From NCBI GenBank assembly GCA_964547015.1, contig CAZJKT010000018.1, forward strand, positions 1 to 17,952: 17,952 nucleotides of DNA. The letters run 5' to 3'. Under the pieces are notes generated by a model that saw only the letters and a program-made list of their open reading frames with translations, was not told the origin of the DNA and made no database searches. The translations under genes were made by a program, and so were the position numbers. How positions within the stretch are numbered: position 1 is the first letter of the stretch; each line of letters opens with the position of its first letter. Below are positions 7,387-14,056 of the stretch, one piece after another. The DNA is from JAFGCN01 sp964547015 (GTDB taxonomy: Archaea; Aenigmatarchaeota; Aenigmatarchaeia; QMZS01).

Positions 7387-7399
7387 AAAAATTTAAAAA
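7387..7399 (-). terminator. T-run terminator after tRNA-Arg
   Basis: On the reverse strand the tRNA 3' end is followed by CA, then TTTTTAAATTTTT. Two T5 runs directly downstream are a typical archaeal termination signal. Confidence 0.6.
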
Positions 7400-7415
7400 T
7401 GCGGACCCGGGCGGA

Positions 7416-7491
7416 TTTTCATTTATATTTCTGCGAAGCAGGAATCTGCCTCTTTGGGGTTGTTAGACCTTTCTTGCGAGAAAGGGATGAC
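7416..7491 (-). other. T-loop intron (intron 2) of tRNA-Arg
   Basis: A 76-nt intron between T-loop bases 59 and 60. The splice structure is visible: T stem GGCGG/CCGCC as the outer helix, TTCA (exon) paired with TGAA (intron 3' end, 7421-7418) as the 4-bp central helix, and 3-nt bulges AA^G and AA^T at the two cleavage sites. The inner helix is weak, so this is a relaxed bulge-helix-bulge (BHB) motif. Internally there is a hairpin CCTTTCT/AGAAAGG and a second hairpin CTGC/GCAG, in the same order as in intron 1. Confidence 0.82.
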
Positions 7492-7513
7492 TTTGAACCG
7501 CCGACCTTTTGCT

Positions 7514-7666
7514 GTCTCCGAAGCCTTTAGAAAAGGCTTCAGCCAAAAAACCCTATCTTCGCCTTCGGCTCGATAGGCTTACCGATTTGGCCTCTATATC
7601 AGTTGCGAAGCAACGAATCTCCCTTTATTTGGCGTTGAGGCTTTTTCTTTGCAAGAAAAAGTTTCA
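7514..7666 (-). other. Anticodon-loop intron (intron 1) of tRNA-Arg
   Basis: A 153-nt intron at the canonical 37/38 position. The BHB motif is complete: outer helix TTTGC/GCAAA, central helix CTCC/GGAG, bulges TA^T and AC^A, and a short inner helix GAA/TTC. The intron is long for an archaeal tRNA and holds several hairpins: CTTTTTCTT/AAGAAAAAG, GTTGC/GCAAC, CCTATC/GATAGG and GAAGCCTTT/AAAGGCTTC. No credible protein is encoded inside it. Confidence 0.88.
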
Positions 7667-7752
7667 TAGGAGGCAAACGCTCTATCCAACCTGAGCTACG
7701 GGTCCACAATAAGTTTACCCGAAAATTCATTTAACTTTGTTTTGGCAAAAAC

Positions 7753-9042
7753 CTAATACAAAAACATATCCGGCTGGAGCCGGGGATTAAATTCTCCGGC
7801 GATGTTTTCGAGCATCATTTCTTTGGCTTCCCCAAGAGACTTTGCCTGCCCCAGAGACCACATCAGCTTAACATAAGCTGTATCTGTAAGCATATCTCTT
7901 AGATATAAGACGCCCTTCTCTGAAAGCCGCCTGAGGTTTGAATATACATAGGGGTTTACGCTTCCGTAGATTGTTTGGGTGGTCATGCACACTAAAATGC
8001 CCTTTTCAATTGCCTTTTTGATTGCAGGAACCAAAGACATTTTGTCAACATTTACATGCCCCAGCCCCGTTCCTTCAATTATGAGCCCTTTATAGCCCTT
8101 GTCAATATACCAATCGATAATTTCCGGATTTAAGCCCGGGTAGAACTTTACAATAGCAATCCTCTCTTCCAGTTTATCCGCCAGATAGGGCTTTTCCAAG
8201 ACCTCGCCGGATTTTTTATATTCGCTTATAATCTCCACCTTGCCATCAGGCCATACTTTTCCAATAGGGTGGCAGTTTATCGGGCGGAAGGTATTTCTCT
8301 GGGAAGAATGCATTTTTCGCACTTTGTTTCCCCGGTTAATGAGGCAATAATCATCATTTACTGTTCCGTGGCCGACTGTGACAACCTCTGCAATATCTTT
8401 TGCGGCCGTGATTGTTGAGCATATCAGGTTCATTGCCGCATCCGTTGAGCCCCGGTCAGAGCTTTTTTGGGAATAGGTAAAAACAACGGGCTTATTGAGA
8501 TTTCGGAGCATAAAAGACATCATGGCCGTTGAAAAGCTTAAGGTGTCTGTTCCATGTGTTACAACTATTCCCGAAATATTTTTATCCTGAACTTTTTTGA
8601 AAATCGCCCTTGCGATTATCTGCCAGTCCTTAGGGGTGAGATTTTCGCTCATTTCCTCAAATATCCGCTCGGCATCAATATTTGCGAACTCGGACACTTC
8701 GGGGACAGAAGACATAAGGTCGTCTGCCGAGTATGAGGCCGAAATCGCGCCTGTTGAGTAATCTATTGATGAGGCGATTGTGCCGCCCGCAGAAAGAACT
8801 GAGACTCGCGGCTTTTTTCGGTCATGCTTTAGGGCGAACTTTACGGGGCGATGCCTGATTGATTCCGCCTCGCCGAGCTTTTCTATTTTAGTGCCTTTAT
8901 CTATATCAATTCCGACATTGTAGCCGGAATTCAGCTTAAGGTTGAGGCGGCTTCCTTTGCTTGGAAGGGCCCTGCCTGACCAAACCTCCCCGTTTTTTTC
9001 TATTTGGACAATGTCGCCGGGCTTTGGGACGAATTTAGTCAT
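7753..9042 (-). CDS. gatD: Glutamyl-tRNA(Gln) amidotransferase subunit D
   Basis: A 429-residue asparaginase-like subunit of the archaeal GatDE complex. It releases ammonia from an amide donor so that GatE can convert Glu-tRNA(Gln) to Gln-tRNA(Gln). An N-terminal barrel-like domain (about residues 1-75, GDIVQIEKNGEVWSGRALP) precedes the L-asparaginase fold. Catalytic residues are recognisable: Thr88 in SAGGTIAS, Thr165-Asp166 in THGTDTL, and Lys243 in VRKMHSS. The frame is open 25 codons further upstream (to 9117), but MTKFVPKPGDIV is the family-like start and the longer form would run into the divergent exported-protein gene at 9068. The tRNA-Arg gene follows 47 bp downstream on the same strand. 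The gatE partner is not in this window. Confidence 0.94.
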   Translation of the reverse strand: MTKFVPKPGDIVQIEKNGEVWSGRALPSKGSRLNLKLNSGYNVGIDIDKGTKIEKLGEAESIRHRPVKFALKHDRKKPRVSVLSAGGTIASSIDYSTGAISASYSADDLMSSVPEVSEFANIDAERIFEEMSENLTPKDWQIIARAIFKKVQDKNISGIVVTHGTDTLSFSTAMMSFMLRNLNKPVVFTYSQKSSDRGSTDAAMNLICSTITAAKDIAEVVTVGHGTVNDDYCLINRGNKVRKMHSSQRNTFRPINCHPIGKVWPDGKVEIISEYKKSGEVLEKPYLADKLEERIAIVKFYPGLNPEIIDWYIDKGYKGLIIEGTGLGHVNVDKMSLVPAIKKAIEKGILVCMTTQTIYGSVNPYVYSNLRRLSEKGVLYLRDMLTDTAYVKLMWSLGQAKSLGEAKEMMLENIAGEFNPRLQPDMFLY

Positions 9043-9067
9043 ATATTTATATATCTTGCATTTAGTT

Positions 9068-9733
9068 ATGAAGAAATTCAAAGGTATTGAATTACCAGTA
9101 AATTCAGTAATTGTCATAGCTCTCGCGATATTTGTTCTACTGATGCTGGCGATGTTTCTTGGAAAGGGCGCCGCCCAGCTTACCGCAATAGAAGCCCAAA
9201 ATGCTTATCAGTCAGGATGCTCACAACTCTCAAGCATGTATAGCTGCGATCCAAAGAAGGTAGATCAGGTTAGTACCGGTCTTGTTATTGAGGGAGGGGC
9301 GGTTGATTTCTTAACGGCTTGCAGAACAAATTTCAATAATCCCCTTATGAGTGCCGATGCTTGCGTAAAGGGATGTCCAGGTTGCCAGGGGACAGGAATT
9401 ACTGTAACTGCGGGAAAGACTTGCAGCGACAAAAGTGAATGCGATTCGGTATATACAAAGAACTGGGAATGTAATATTGGACATGATGTATCTGGGAAGT
9501 ACTGTTGCCCTAGCGGCCAAAAATACTGTGCAGCTGAATATGCCTGTAAAGACGCTTCAGCTAGTTGCGGCAGTGCTAGTGCTGTTGCGGACGGAACTGA
9601 ATGCACTACGGATGCTTCTGCTTGTGGGGCATCTTCAAACTGTGTAGCTGATTACGATACTGGCGATGCTAATAAATATTGCTGTAGAGACTCTACTAAG
9701 AAATGGAGTGTCACTGACTCAGTTTGCAAGTAA
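9068..9733 (+). CDS. Cysteine-rich exported protein with pilin-like N-terminus
   Basis: A 221-residue protein not recognised as a named family. The N-terminus MKKFKG followed by IELPVNSVIVIALAIFVLL resembles archaeal type IV pilin-like (class III) leaders, in which a prepilin peptidase would cut after KG and leave the hydrophobic helix (about residues 12-32) as anchor. The remainder should face outside and contains about 20 cysteines. Two cysteine modules lie in tandem in the C-terminal half, each with spaced Cys followed by KYCC and ending in CK. Such density suggests a disulfide-stabilised surface or filament protein. The frame is open from 8942, but that region overlaps gatD, and 9068 gives the leader-like start. 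A TATA-like run (9041-9053) is 19-24 nt upstream. Confidence 0.75.
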   Translation: MKKFKGIELPVNSVIVIALAIFVLLMLAMFLGKGAAQLTAIEAQNAYQSGCSQLSSMYSCDPKKVDQVSTGLVIEGGAVDFLTACRTNFNNPLMSADACVKGCPGCQGTGITVTAGKTCSDKSECDSVYTKNWECNIGHDVSGKYCCPSGQKYCAAEYACKDASASCGSASAVADGTECTTDASACGASSNCVADYDTGDANKYCCRDSTKKWSVTDSVCK

Positions 9734-9799
9734 CTTATTTTATATTTTATGGATTTTAAATTTGGGGAGGTTAACCCTCTAATACTCTTAAAACATACT

Positions 9800-9839
9800 C
9801 CTAAACACCAAAAAAACACAAATCTAAAAATCAAAAGCC
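9800..9839. repeat. 40-bp direct repeat, upstream copy
   Basis: These 40 bases are identical to 11284-11323, and the match stops exactly at both ends. This copy lies in non-coding DNA between the cysteine-rich protein gene and the ATPase promoter. Together the copies bracket the ATPase gene with its own TATA box. Confidence 0.9.
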
Positions 9840-9874
9840 CTGCCTTTTATTGCGTCCGCTTGGGAAAAAACCAC

Positions 9875-9882
9875 TATAAATA
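9875..9882 (+). promoter_or_regulatory. TATA box for the ATPase gene
   Basis: TATAAATA is centred 26-27 nt before the ATG at 9905, textbook spacing for a leaderless archaeal gene. This supports 9905 over the in-frame ATG at 9884, which would lie only a few bases after the box. Confidence 0.7.
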
Positions 9883-9904
9883 GTTGCAATACGATAATAT
9901 TATC

Positions 9905-11311
9905 ATGTTGCAACAATTTATAAATCGGGAAGAGGAATTATCTATCCTAAAGAGAAGGTATGGCAGTGAAAATCCCGAGTTTTTGATAGTTTATGGCAGA
10001 AGGCGAATCGGAAAGACCGAACTGATAACGCACTCAATAAAAGGCCATTCGAATATCTATTTCCTTGCCGAAGAGCGCCCTGAGAGAGAAAACATAAAAG
10101 AGATGCAGGAGCTCATGGGAGACTTTCTCGGGGATGAAGAATTTAGGATGCTGGTTTTTGGCGACTGGACGGATCTTTTTAAAAGCTTCTCTAAACGGGC
10201 AAAGAAGGCGATTATTGTGATTGATGAATTTCCTTATCTGGTGAAGCAAAACAAGTCTGTCCCTTCAAAATTCCAAAAAATCTGGGACTTGTGGCTTAAA
10301 AAAACAGATGTGATCTTAATACTGGTCGGCTCCTCTGTGAGCATGATGGAAGGCCTTCTTGGGGCAAATTCTCCGCTTCACGGCAGAAGGACAGGGCAGC
10401 TGGAAGTAAAGCCGGTCAATATCCGGGAACTGAGCAAATTCCTTGTGAAATATTCACCGCAAGACCTGGTGGGCGCTTACGGCTGTCTGGATGGCATACC
10501 TCTGTACCTCAAGCAATTTGATTCCGGAAAGCCGCTGTTTGCAAATATTGAGCAGGAATTTCTAAAAAGGGACTCTTTAATGCACAAGGAAGCTGAAATC
10601 CTGCTAAAGCAAGAATTTAGGGATACTTCCAATTATTTTTCTATACTTCGGGCTCTCGCATTTGGAAATGTTCGCCAGCATGATATTGCGGCATATACCG
10701 GAATCGATAAGAGCATCGTGTCAAAATATCTCCAGAATCTGGAAACTATAAGGGTGGTCAGGAAAGAATATGTTATAACAGACCGAAAGGAAAAACAAAG
10801 AACATCTTCATACAATTTTAGGGATAACTATTTTCGGTTTTGGTTTCGCTTTGTTTACCCAAATAAAACCGCAATTGAGAAGGGCGAATCTGCGCAAGTC
10901 CTAAAGTCGGTTAAAGAGGGCTATTCTCATTATATGGGCGGAGTTTTTGAAGAATTTGCGAGGCAGTGGGTCTGGGAGCTAAAGCCCATCAAATTTACAA
11001 GAGCGGGCCGCTGGTGGGAGAAAGACAAGGAAATAGATATTGTGGCTTATGGCGAGAATTCAGGCGAAATTGCCTTTTTTGAATGCAAATGGAAGAGCCT
11101 GACTGAAAACCAAGCAAGGCGAGTATTGACCGACCTGCGGCAAAAATCCGAGTGCGTGAGGTGGAAATCAAGATGCCGCAAGGAGCATTTTGGAATTTTT
11201 GCAAAAATGTTGGAAAATAAGGAAAACCTTAGAAAGGAGGGCTATTTGGCGTATGATTTGGATGATTTTGCGCTATCAATCCCCCTAAACACCAAAAAAA
11301 CACAAATCTAA
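9905..11311 (+). CDS. Archaeal AAA-type ATPase with C-terminal nuclease-like (DUF234) domain
   Basis: A 468-residue protein of the archaeal ATPase family often found in many copies per genome. Domains in order: an ATPase core with Walker A GRRRIGKT (residues 31-38) and Walker B IIVIDEFPYL (103-112, Asp107/Glu108); a winged-helix segment (HDIAAYTGIDKSIVSKYLQN); and a C-terminal PD-(D/E)XK-like domain with EIDIVAY followed by FFECKWKSL, whose Asp, Glu and Lys match a nuclease active site. Its cellular role is unknown; family members are suspected of DNA-related or mobile functions. The start is chosen from the TATA box at 9875. The last eight codons and the stop lie within the downstream copy of a perfect 40-bp direct repeat whose other copy precedes the promoter, so the gene looks like a self-contained inserted cassette. 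Confidence 0.88.
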   Translation: MLQQFINREEELSILKRRYGSENPEFLIVYGRRRIGKTELITHSIKGHSNIYFLAEERPERENIKEMQELMGDFLGDEEFRMLVFGDWTDLFKSFSKRAKKAIIVIDEFPYLVKQNKSVPSKFQKIWDLWLKKTDVILILVGSSVSMMEGLLGANSPLHGRRTGQLEVKPVNIRELSKFLVKYSPQDLVGAYGCLDGIPLYLKQFDSGKPLFANIEQEFLKRDSLMHKEAEILLKQEFRDTSNYFSILRALAFGNVRQHDIAAYTGIDKSIVSKYLQNLETIRVVRKEYVITDRKEKQRTSSYNFRDNYFRFWFRFVYPNKTAIEKGESAQVLKSVKEGYSHYMGGVFEEFARQWVWELKPIKFTRAGRWWEKDKEIDIVAYGENSGEIAFFECKWKSLTENQARRVLTDLRQKSECVRWKSRCRKEHFGIFAKMLENKENLRKEGYLAYDLDDFALSIPLNTKKTQI

Positions 11312-11323
11312 AAATCAAAAGCC
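11284..11323. repeat. 40-bp direct repeat, downstream copy
   Basis: This copy encodes the last eight residues (LNTKKTQI) and the stop codon of the ATPase, and its final base coincides with the first base of the stop triplet (11323-11325) of the convergent H1-like gene. The unit length, repeat start to repeat start, is 1,484 bp. Confidence 0.9.
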
Positions 11324-11721
11324 TATTTTTTCCTAGTAACCTTTTTTTTCACAGCCTTGCCTACGCTTGCGATTTTGTGGCCTATGCCTGCTTTTTTTGC
11401 CGGAGCCTTCTTTTTTAAAGGCGCTTTCTTTTTAACCGCCGCCGCTTTTTTCTTCACAACCTTCTTAACTGCCGCGGTTTTTTTAGCCACAACTTTTTTT
11501 GCTGCGGCGGCCTTTTTTACAACCTTTTTTTTCACAGGCGCTTTTTTTGCAATGGGCTTTGGCTTGTACTGAGCATATAGTTTTTGTATTTCAGCCAATG
11601 GCAGGGCAGCAGCAAGCTTTTCCTTGTTCCAGGATTTTGGGGCGTCTTTATTTTTAACTTTGAGCGCTGCGGCCAGCTTGTCTTTAGGAATTACCTTTAG
11701 CATGTCAGCTTTGCTAACCAT
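11323..11721 (-). CDS. Lys/Ala-rich histone-H1-like DNA-binding protein
   Basis: A 132-residue, extremely basic protein. Residues 1-55 form a small folded-looking domain with two similar motifs, PKDKLAAALKV and NKEKLAAALPL, that recall SAP-like helices. From about residue 58 the chain is a low-complexity tail of Lys, Ala, Val and Pro (repeats such as AKKVV and KKKAP), like eukaryotic H1 tails and bacterial HC1/AlgP-type proteins. It would bind DNA non-specifically and may compact the chromosome. H1-like is a descriptive label, since low-complexity tails arise repeatedly. A 16-bp perfect palindrome directly abuts the start codon, with a second TATA-like run behind it. It converges on the ATPase cassette. 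Confidence 0.75.
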   Translation of the reverse strand: MVSKADMLKVIPKDKLAAALKVKNKDAPKSWNKEKLAAALPLAEIQKLYAQYKPKPIAKKAPVKKKVVKKAAAAKKVVAKKTAAVKKVVKKKAAAVKKKAPLKKKAPAKKAGIGHKIASVGKAVKKKVTRKK

Positions 11722-11737
11722 AACTATATATATAGTT
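11722..11737. repeat. Perfect 16-bp palindrome at the H1-like gene start
   Basis: AACTATATATATAGTT is fully self-complementary and ends one base before the start codon on the reverse strand. A second AT run (11736-11746, ATATATATAAA on the reverse strand) is centred about 20 nt from the ATG and may be the TATA box. The palindrome would then cover the transcription start and could be an operator. Confidence 0.5.
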
Positions 11738-11790
11738 TATATATATCCGCTTGTTTATATCCGATTGATTATTATGGAGTTCTAATATTG

Positions 11791-11816
11791 CCAATAGATA
11801 TTTACTGAGCTATTGG
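11791..11816. repeat. Inverted repeat between the H1-like gene and mcm
   Basis: CCAATAG and CTATTGG form perfect 7-bp arms around a 12-nt spacer, in the 182-nt divergent gap and about 88 nt before the mcm ATG. It is too far upstream to be a core promoter element. It could be a regulator site or chance in AT-rich DNA. Confidence 0.4.
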
Positions 11817-11903
11817 AAGGAAAATCTTGCCCTAAAACAATATTTTCTATTTTAGAGTTATCCTATATTAAAAGTATTATGGTAAATTTTGGGTATAGGT
11901 ATT

Positions 11904-13886
11904 ATGGAATACAAGGAAGCCATCCACGAGTTTATAAGGTCCAAATGCTATGATAATGCGGTTTTTGCCTCTACAAGGGGCCAGCCGCTTGTTATAGACT
12001 TTGCGGAGCTCGACAAGCACTCTCCCGAAATAGGAGAAAAGCTGCTTGATGATCCTGAGGAATATATTGGGCTGTTTGAGGAGGTCCTAAAAGATTTTGA
12101 TCTTCCTAACGAGACTCCGGTTGAATTTCGGAACCTGCCAAAAAATGTGGGCACAAGAATCAGGAATCTGAGAGTCAGGCACCTTGAAAAGTTTATAATG
12201 ATTGACGGGATAGTGAAAATTGCCTCCGATGTTAAGCCAAGAATTTATGTAACAATACATGAATGCCAGGAATGCGGGGAGGTTTTTGAGCAGGAGCAGA
12301 GAGGCTCGACTGTTGTAAAGCCTTATGTATGCCCAAACTGCGGCAGAAGGGACGGAATTAAAACCGCGGACAAGAAGATGTATGACTCGCGCTGGATTAC
12401 CCTTGGCGAGCCTTTTGAGATTACGAGCGGCGAGAAGCCCGGAGAGCTTAGGGTTTTTTTAAAAAAGGAACTCACAACCCCTGAACTGCAGAGAAAGACC
12501 GACCCCGGCTATAGGATAATATCAAACGGAGTCCTAAAGGAGCTTCCAAGAAAGATGGGAAACCGGGATTCCACCCAAAGCGACATTTATCTTGAGGCAA
12601 ACTTTGTCGAGCCCGCAGAAGAGGAGATTGAGGATATAGATATTGACAAGGAGGATGAGGCAAAAATACTTGAGCTTGCCAAAAACCCAAGAGTTGTTGA
12701 TATGCTCGTAAATTCAATTGCCCCCTCAATTTACGGAAATGAAGATATTAAGGAGGCGATTTTGCTTCAACTTTTTGGGGGGGTTCCCGCAGAGCTACTT
12801 GACGGCACGAAAATCAGGGGGGACATCCATATTCTGCTTGTCGGAGACCCTGCAACCGCAAAGTCCCAGCTTTTGAAGCTCACCTCAAAAATCCTTCCAA
12901 GGTCAAAATATGTTTCGGGAAAGGGGGTTAGCGGGGCGGGTTTGATTTCCACTGTAAGGAAAGATGAGTTTACGGGGGGATGGGTGCTTGAGGCGGGAGC
13001 TCTGGTCTTGTGCAACCACGGGCTTCTTGCAATTGACGAGTTTGAGAAAATGGCCCCTGAGGACATGGTGTCTATGCACGAGGCCCTTGAGCAGGGGACA
13101 GTTTCCATTGCCAAGGCAAGCATTGTGGCTACACTCCCTGCCCAGACCTCAGTACTGGCGGGCGCAAACCCAAAGCTGGGCCGTTTTGACACCTATACCT
13201 CCATTGCAGAGCAGATAATTGTCCCTACAACAATCCTTTCGCGTTTTGACCTGAAATTTGTGCTAAGGGATATACCAAACCCCGAAACAGACGAAAAGCT
13301 CGTGGATTATGTCCTAAAAATGAGAAGCCGCCCGGATGAGATGTTTTTTGAAATTGAGCACAACCTGATAAGAAAATACATTATTTACGCCCGAAAAAAT
13401 ATCCAGACCGTGGAATTGTCTGATGAGACCCTTGGGGAATTCAAAAAATTCTTTGTTGAGCAGAGGGGCAAGTATTCTGAGGAGGACAAGATGGTCCCGA
13501 TAACTTTCAGGCAGTTTGAGGGATTAATGAGGCTTGCGCAGGCTTCCGCAAAAGTGCACCTTAGAAAAAGGACTACTCCGGATGATGCAAGCAGGGCAAT
13601 AAGGATTATGCAGACCTCACTTCGGCAGCTTGGGTTTGACCCCGAAAGCGGGCAAATGGATATAGACCGCGTTGAGACTTCGGTTTCGGGGGGGCAAAGG
13701 TCGAGAATGAGGGTGCTGATGGATGTTATTGATTCTATTGAGAACGAGCAGGGCAATGTGCCGCTTGAGGACCTTGAGGCAAGGGCAACAGACGAAGGGA
13801 TAGCCCACTGGGAGGAATTGGTGCAGAAGCTGAAGCATGAGGGGGTTTTATATGAGCCTAAGCCGGGACATTTGAAGAAGGTTTGA
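11904..13886 (+). CDS. mcm: Replicative DNA helicase MCM
   Basis: A 660-residue AAA+ helicase that unwinds DNA at the replication fork as a hexamer. The N-terminal domain carries a zinc site (Cys121, Cys124, Cys143, Cys146). The ATPase core has Walker A GDPATAKS (314-321), Walker B LLAIDEF with Asp378/Glu379, sensor-1 GANPKLGRFD (420-428) and arginine finger SRFD (Arg447). A winged-helix domain closes the protein (MRVLMDVIDSIE to the end). Length is normal for archaeal MCM and no intein is present. The frame is open from a TTG at 11889, but the ATG at 11904 gives the expected start; a TATA-like CTATATTAAA is at 11863-11872. It stands divergent from the H1-like gene, and no GINS or Orc1/Cdc6 gene is adjacent. 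Confidence 0.96.
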   Translation: MEYKEAIHEFIRSKCYDNAVFASTRGQPLVIDFAELDKHSPEIGEKLLDDPEEYIGLFEEVLKDFDLPNETPVEFRNLPKNVGTRIRNLRVRHLEKFIMIDGIVKIASDVKPRIYVTIHECQECGEVFEQEQRGSTVVKPYVCPNCGRRDGIKTADKKMYDSRWITLGEPFEITSGEKPGELRVFLKKELTTPELQRKTDPGYRIISNGVLKELPRKMGNRDSTQSDIYLEANFVEPAEEEIEDIDIDKEDEAKILELAKNPRVVDMLVNSIAPSIYGNEDIKEAILLQLFGGVPAELLDGTKIRGDIHILLVGDPATAKSQLLKLTSKILPRSKYVSGKGVSGAGLISTVRKDEFTGGWVLEAGALVLCNHGLLAIDEFEKMAPEDMVSMHEALEQGTVSIAKASIVATLPAQTSVLAGANPKLGRFDTYTSIAEQIIVPTTILSRFDLKFVLRDIPNPETDEKLVDYVLKMRSRPDEMFFEIEHNLIRKYIIYARKNIQTVELSDETLGEFKKFFVEQRGKYSEEDKMVPITFRQFEGLMRLAQASAKVHLRKRTTPDDASRAIRIMQTSLRQLGFDPESGQMDIDRVETSVSGGQRSRMRVLMDVIDSIENEQGNVPLEDLEARATDEGIAHWEELVQKLKHEGVLYEPKPGHLKKV

Positions 13887-14016
13887 TTTTTGGGAAATAG
13901 GACCTTGCAGAGATCTTATTATATCTATTTCTTGGTTAGATCTAATATTATGGGAAAATAGGGGTAAAGTAAGGTAATAATATATATTTAAACCTATATA
14001 ATCTATAACCGAAAAG

Positions 14017-14026
14017 TATATATATA
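14017..14026 (+). promoter_or_regulatory. TATA box and Shine-Dalgarno for the 14057 gene
   Basis: TATATATATA-type run centred near 14021, with a strong Shine-Dalgarno AGGTGAT at 14046-14052, four bases before the ATG at 14057. This is the only obvious full Shine-Dalgarno in the window. An upstream TATA run near 13979-13988 would give a longer leader carrying the whole motif. Confidence 0.45.
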
Positions 14027-14056
14027 CCTCTATACTATTATATTTAGGTGATAAAT

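Larger units (their letters stand above)
7402..7705 (-). tRNA. tRNA-Arg (anticodon CCT), three exons, two introns
   Basis: Reads AGG codons. On the reverse strand, exon 1 is 7705-7667, exon 2 is 7513-7492 and exon 3 is 7415-7402, giving a 75-nt mature tRNA. Acceptor GGACCCG pairs perfectly with CGGGTCC. The D arm is GCTC/GAGC with loop AGGTTGGATA. The anticodon stem is TTTGC/GCAAA with loop CTCCTAA, the variable loop is AGGTC, and the T stem is GGCGG/CCGCC with a seven-base loop TTCAAAT. The discriminator is G and CCA is not encoded. The arms become complete only after removing a 153-nt intron at position 37/38 and a 76-nt intron inside the T loop. The gene is 47 bp downstream of gatD on the same strand and is followed by T-runs. 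A small open frame read across it on the plus strand is spurious. Confidence 0.9.

Noticed and set aside
7509..7694. Open reading frame of 61 codons on the plus strand
   Set aside because: It lies entirely across tRNA-Arg exons and intron 1 on the opposite strand, and its residues follow the hairpin arms. No coding signal.
7402..7705. Split (trans-spliced) tRNA halves
   Set aside because: All three exons lie in order on one strand within 304 nt, with no terminator or promoter inside, so cis introns suffice.
9043..9117. 25-codon upstream extension of gatD
   Set aside because: It overlaps the divergent cysteine-rich protein gene and does not resemble the family; MTKFVPKPGD at 9042 does.
9757..9785. 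GGTTAACC-centred palindrome after the cysteine-rich gene
   Set aside because: The symmetry breaks after a few bases and there is no T-run, so it is weak as terminator or operator.
9800..11323. Insertion sequence or transposon interpretation of the repeat-flanked ATPase unit
   Set aside because: No transposase or integrase, no terminal inverted repeats, and a 40-bp direct repeat is too long for an ordinary target-site duplication. Kept only as a recombination cassette or deletion scar.
11889..11903. TTG start five codons upstream of the mcm ATG
   Set aside because: No supporting signal; the ATG at 11904 gives the normal N-terminus.
13911..13943. Two AGATCT hexamers 27 bp apart downstream of mcm
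   Set aside because: Short palindromic hexamers in AT-rich DNA are expected by chance, and no larger symmetry was found.
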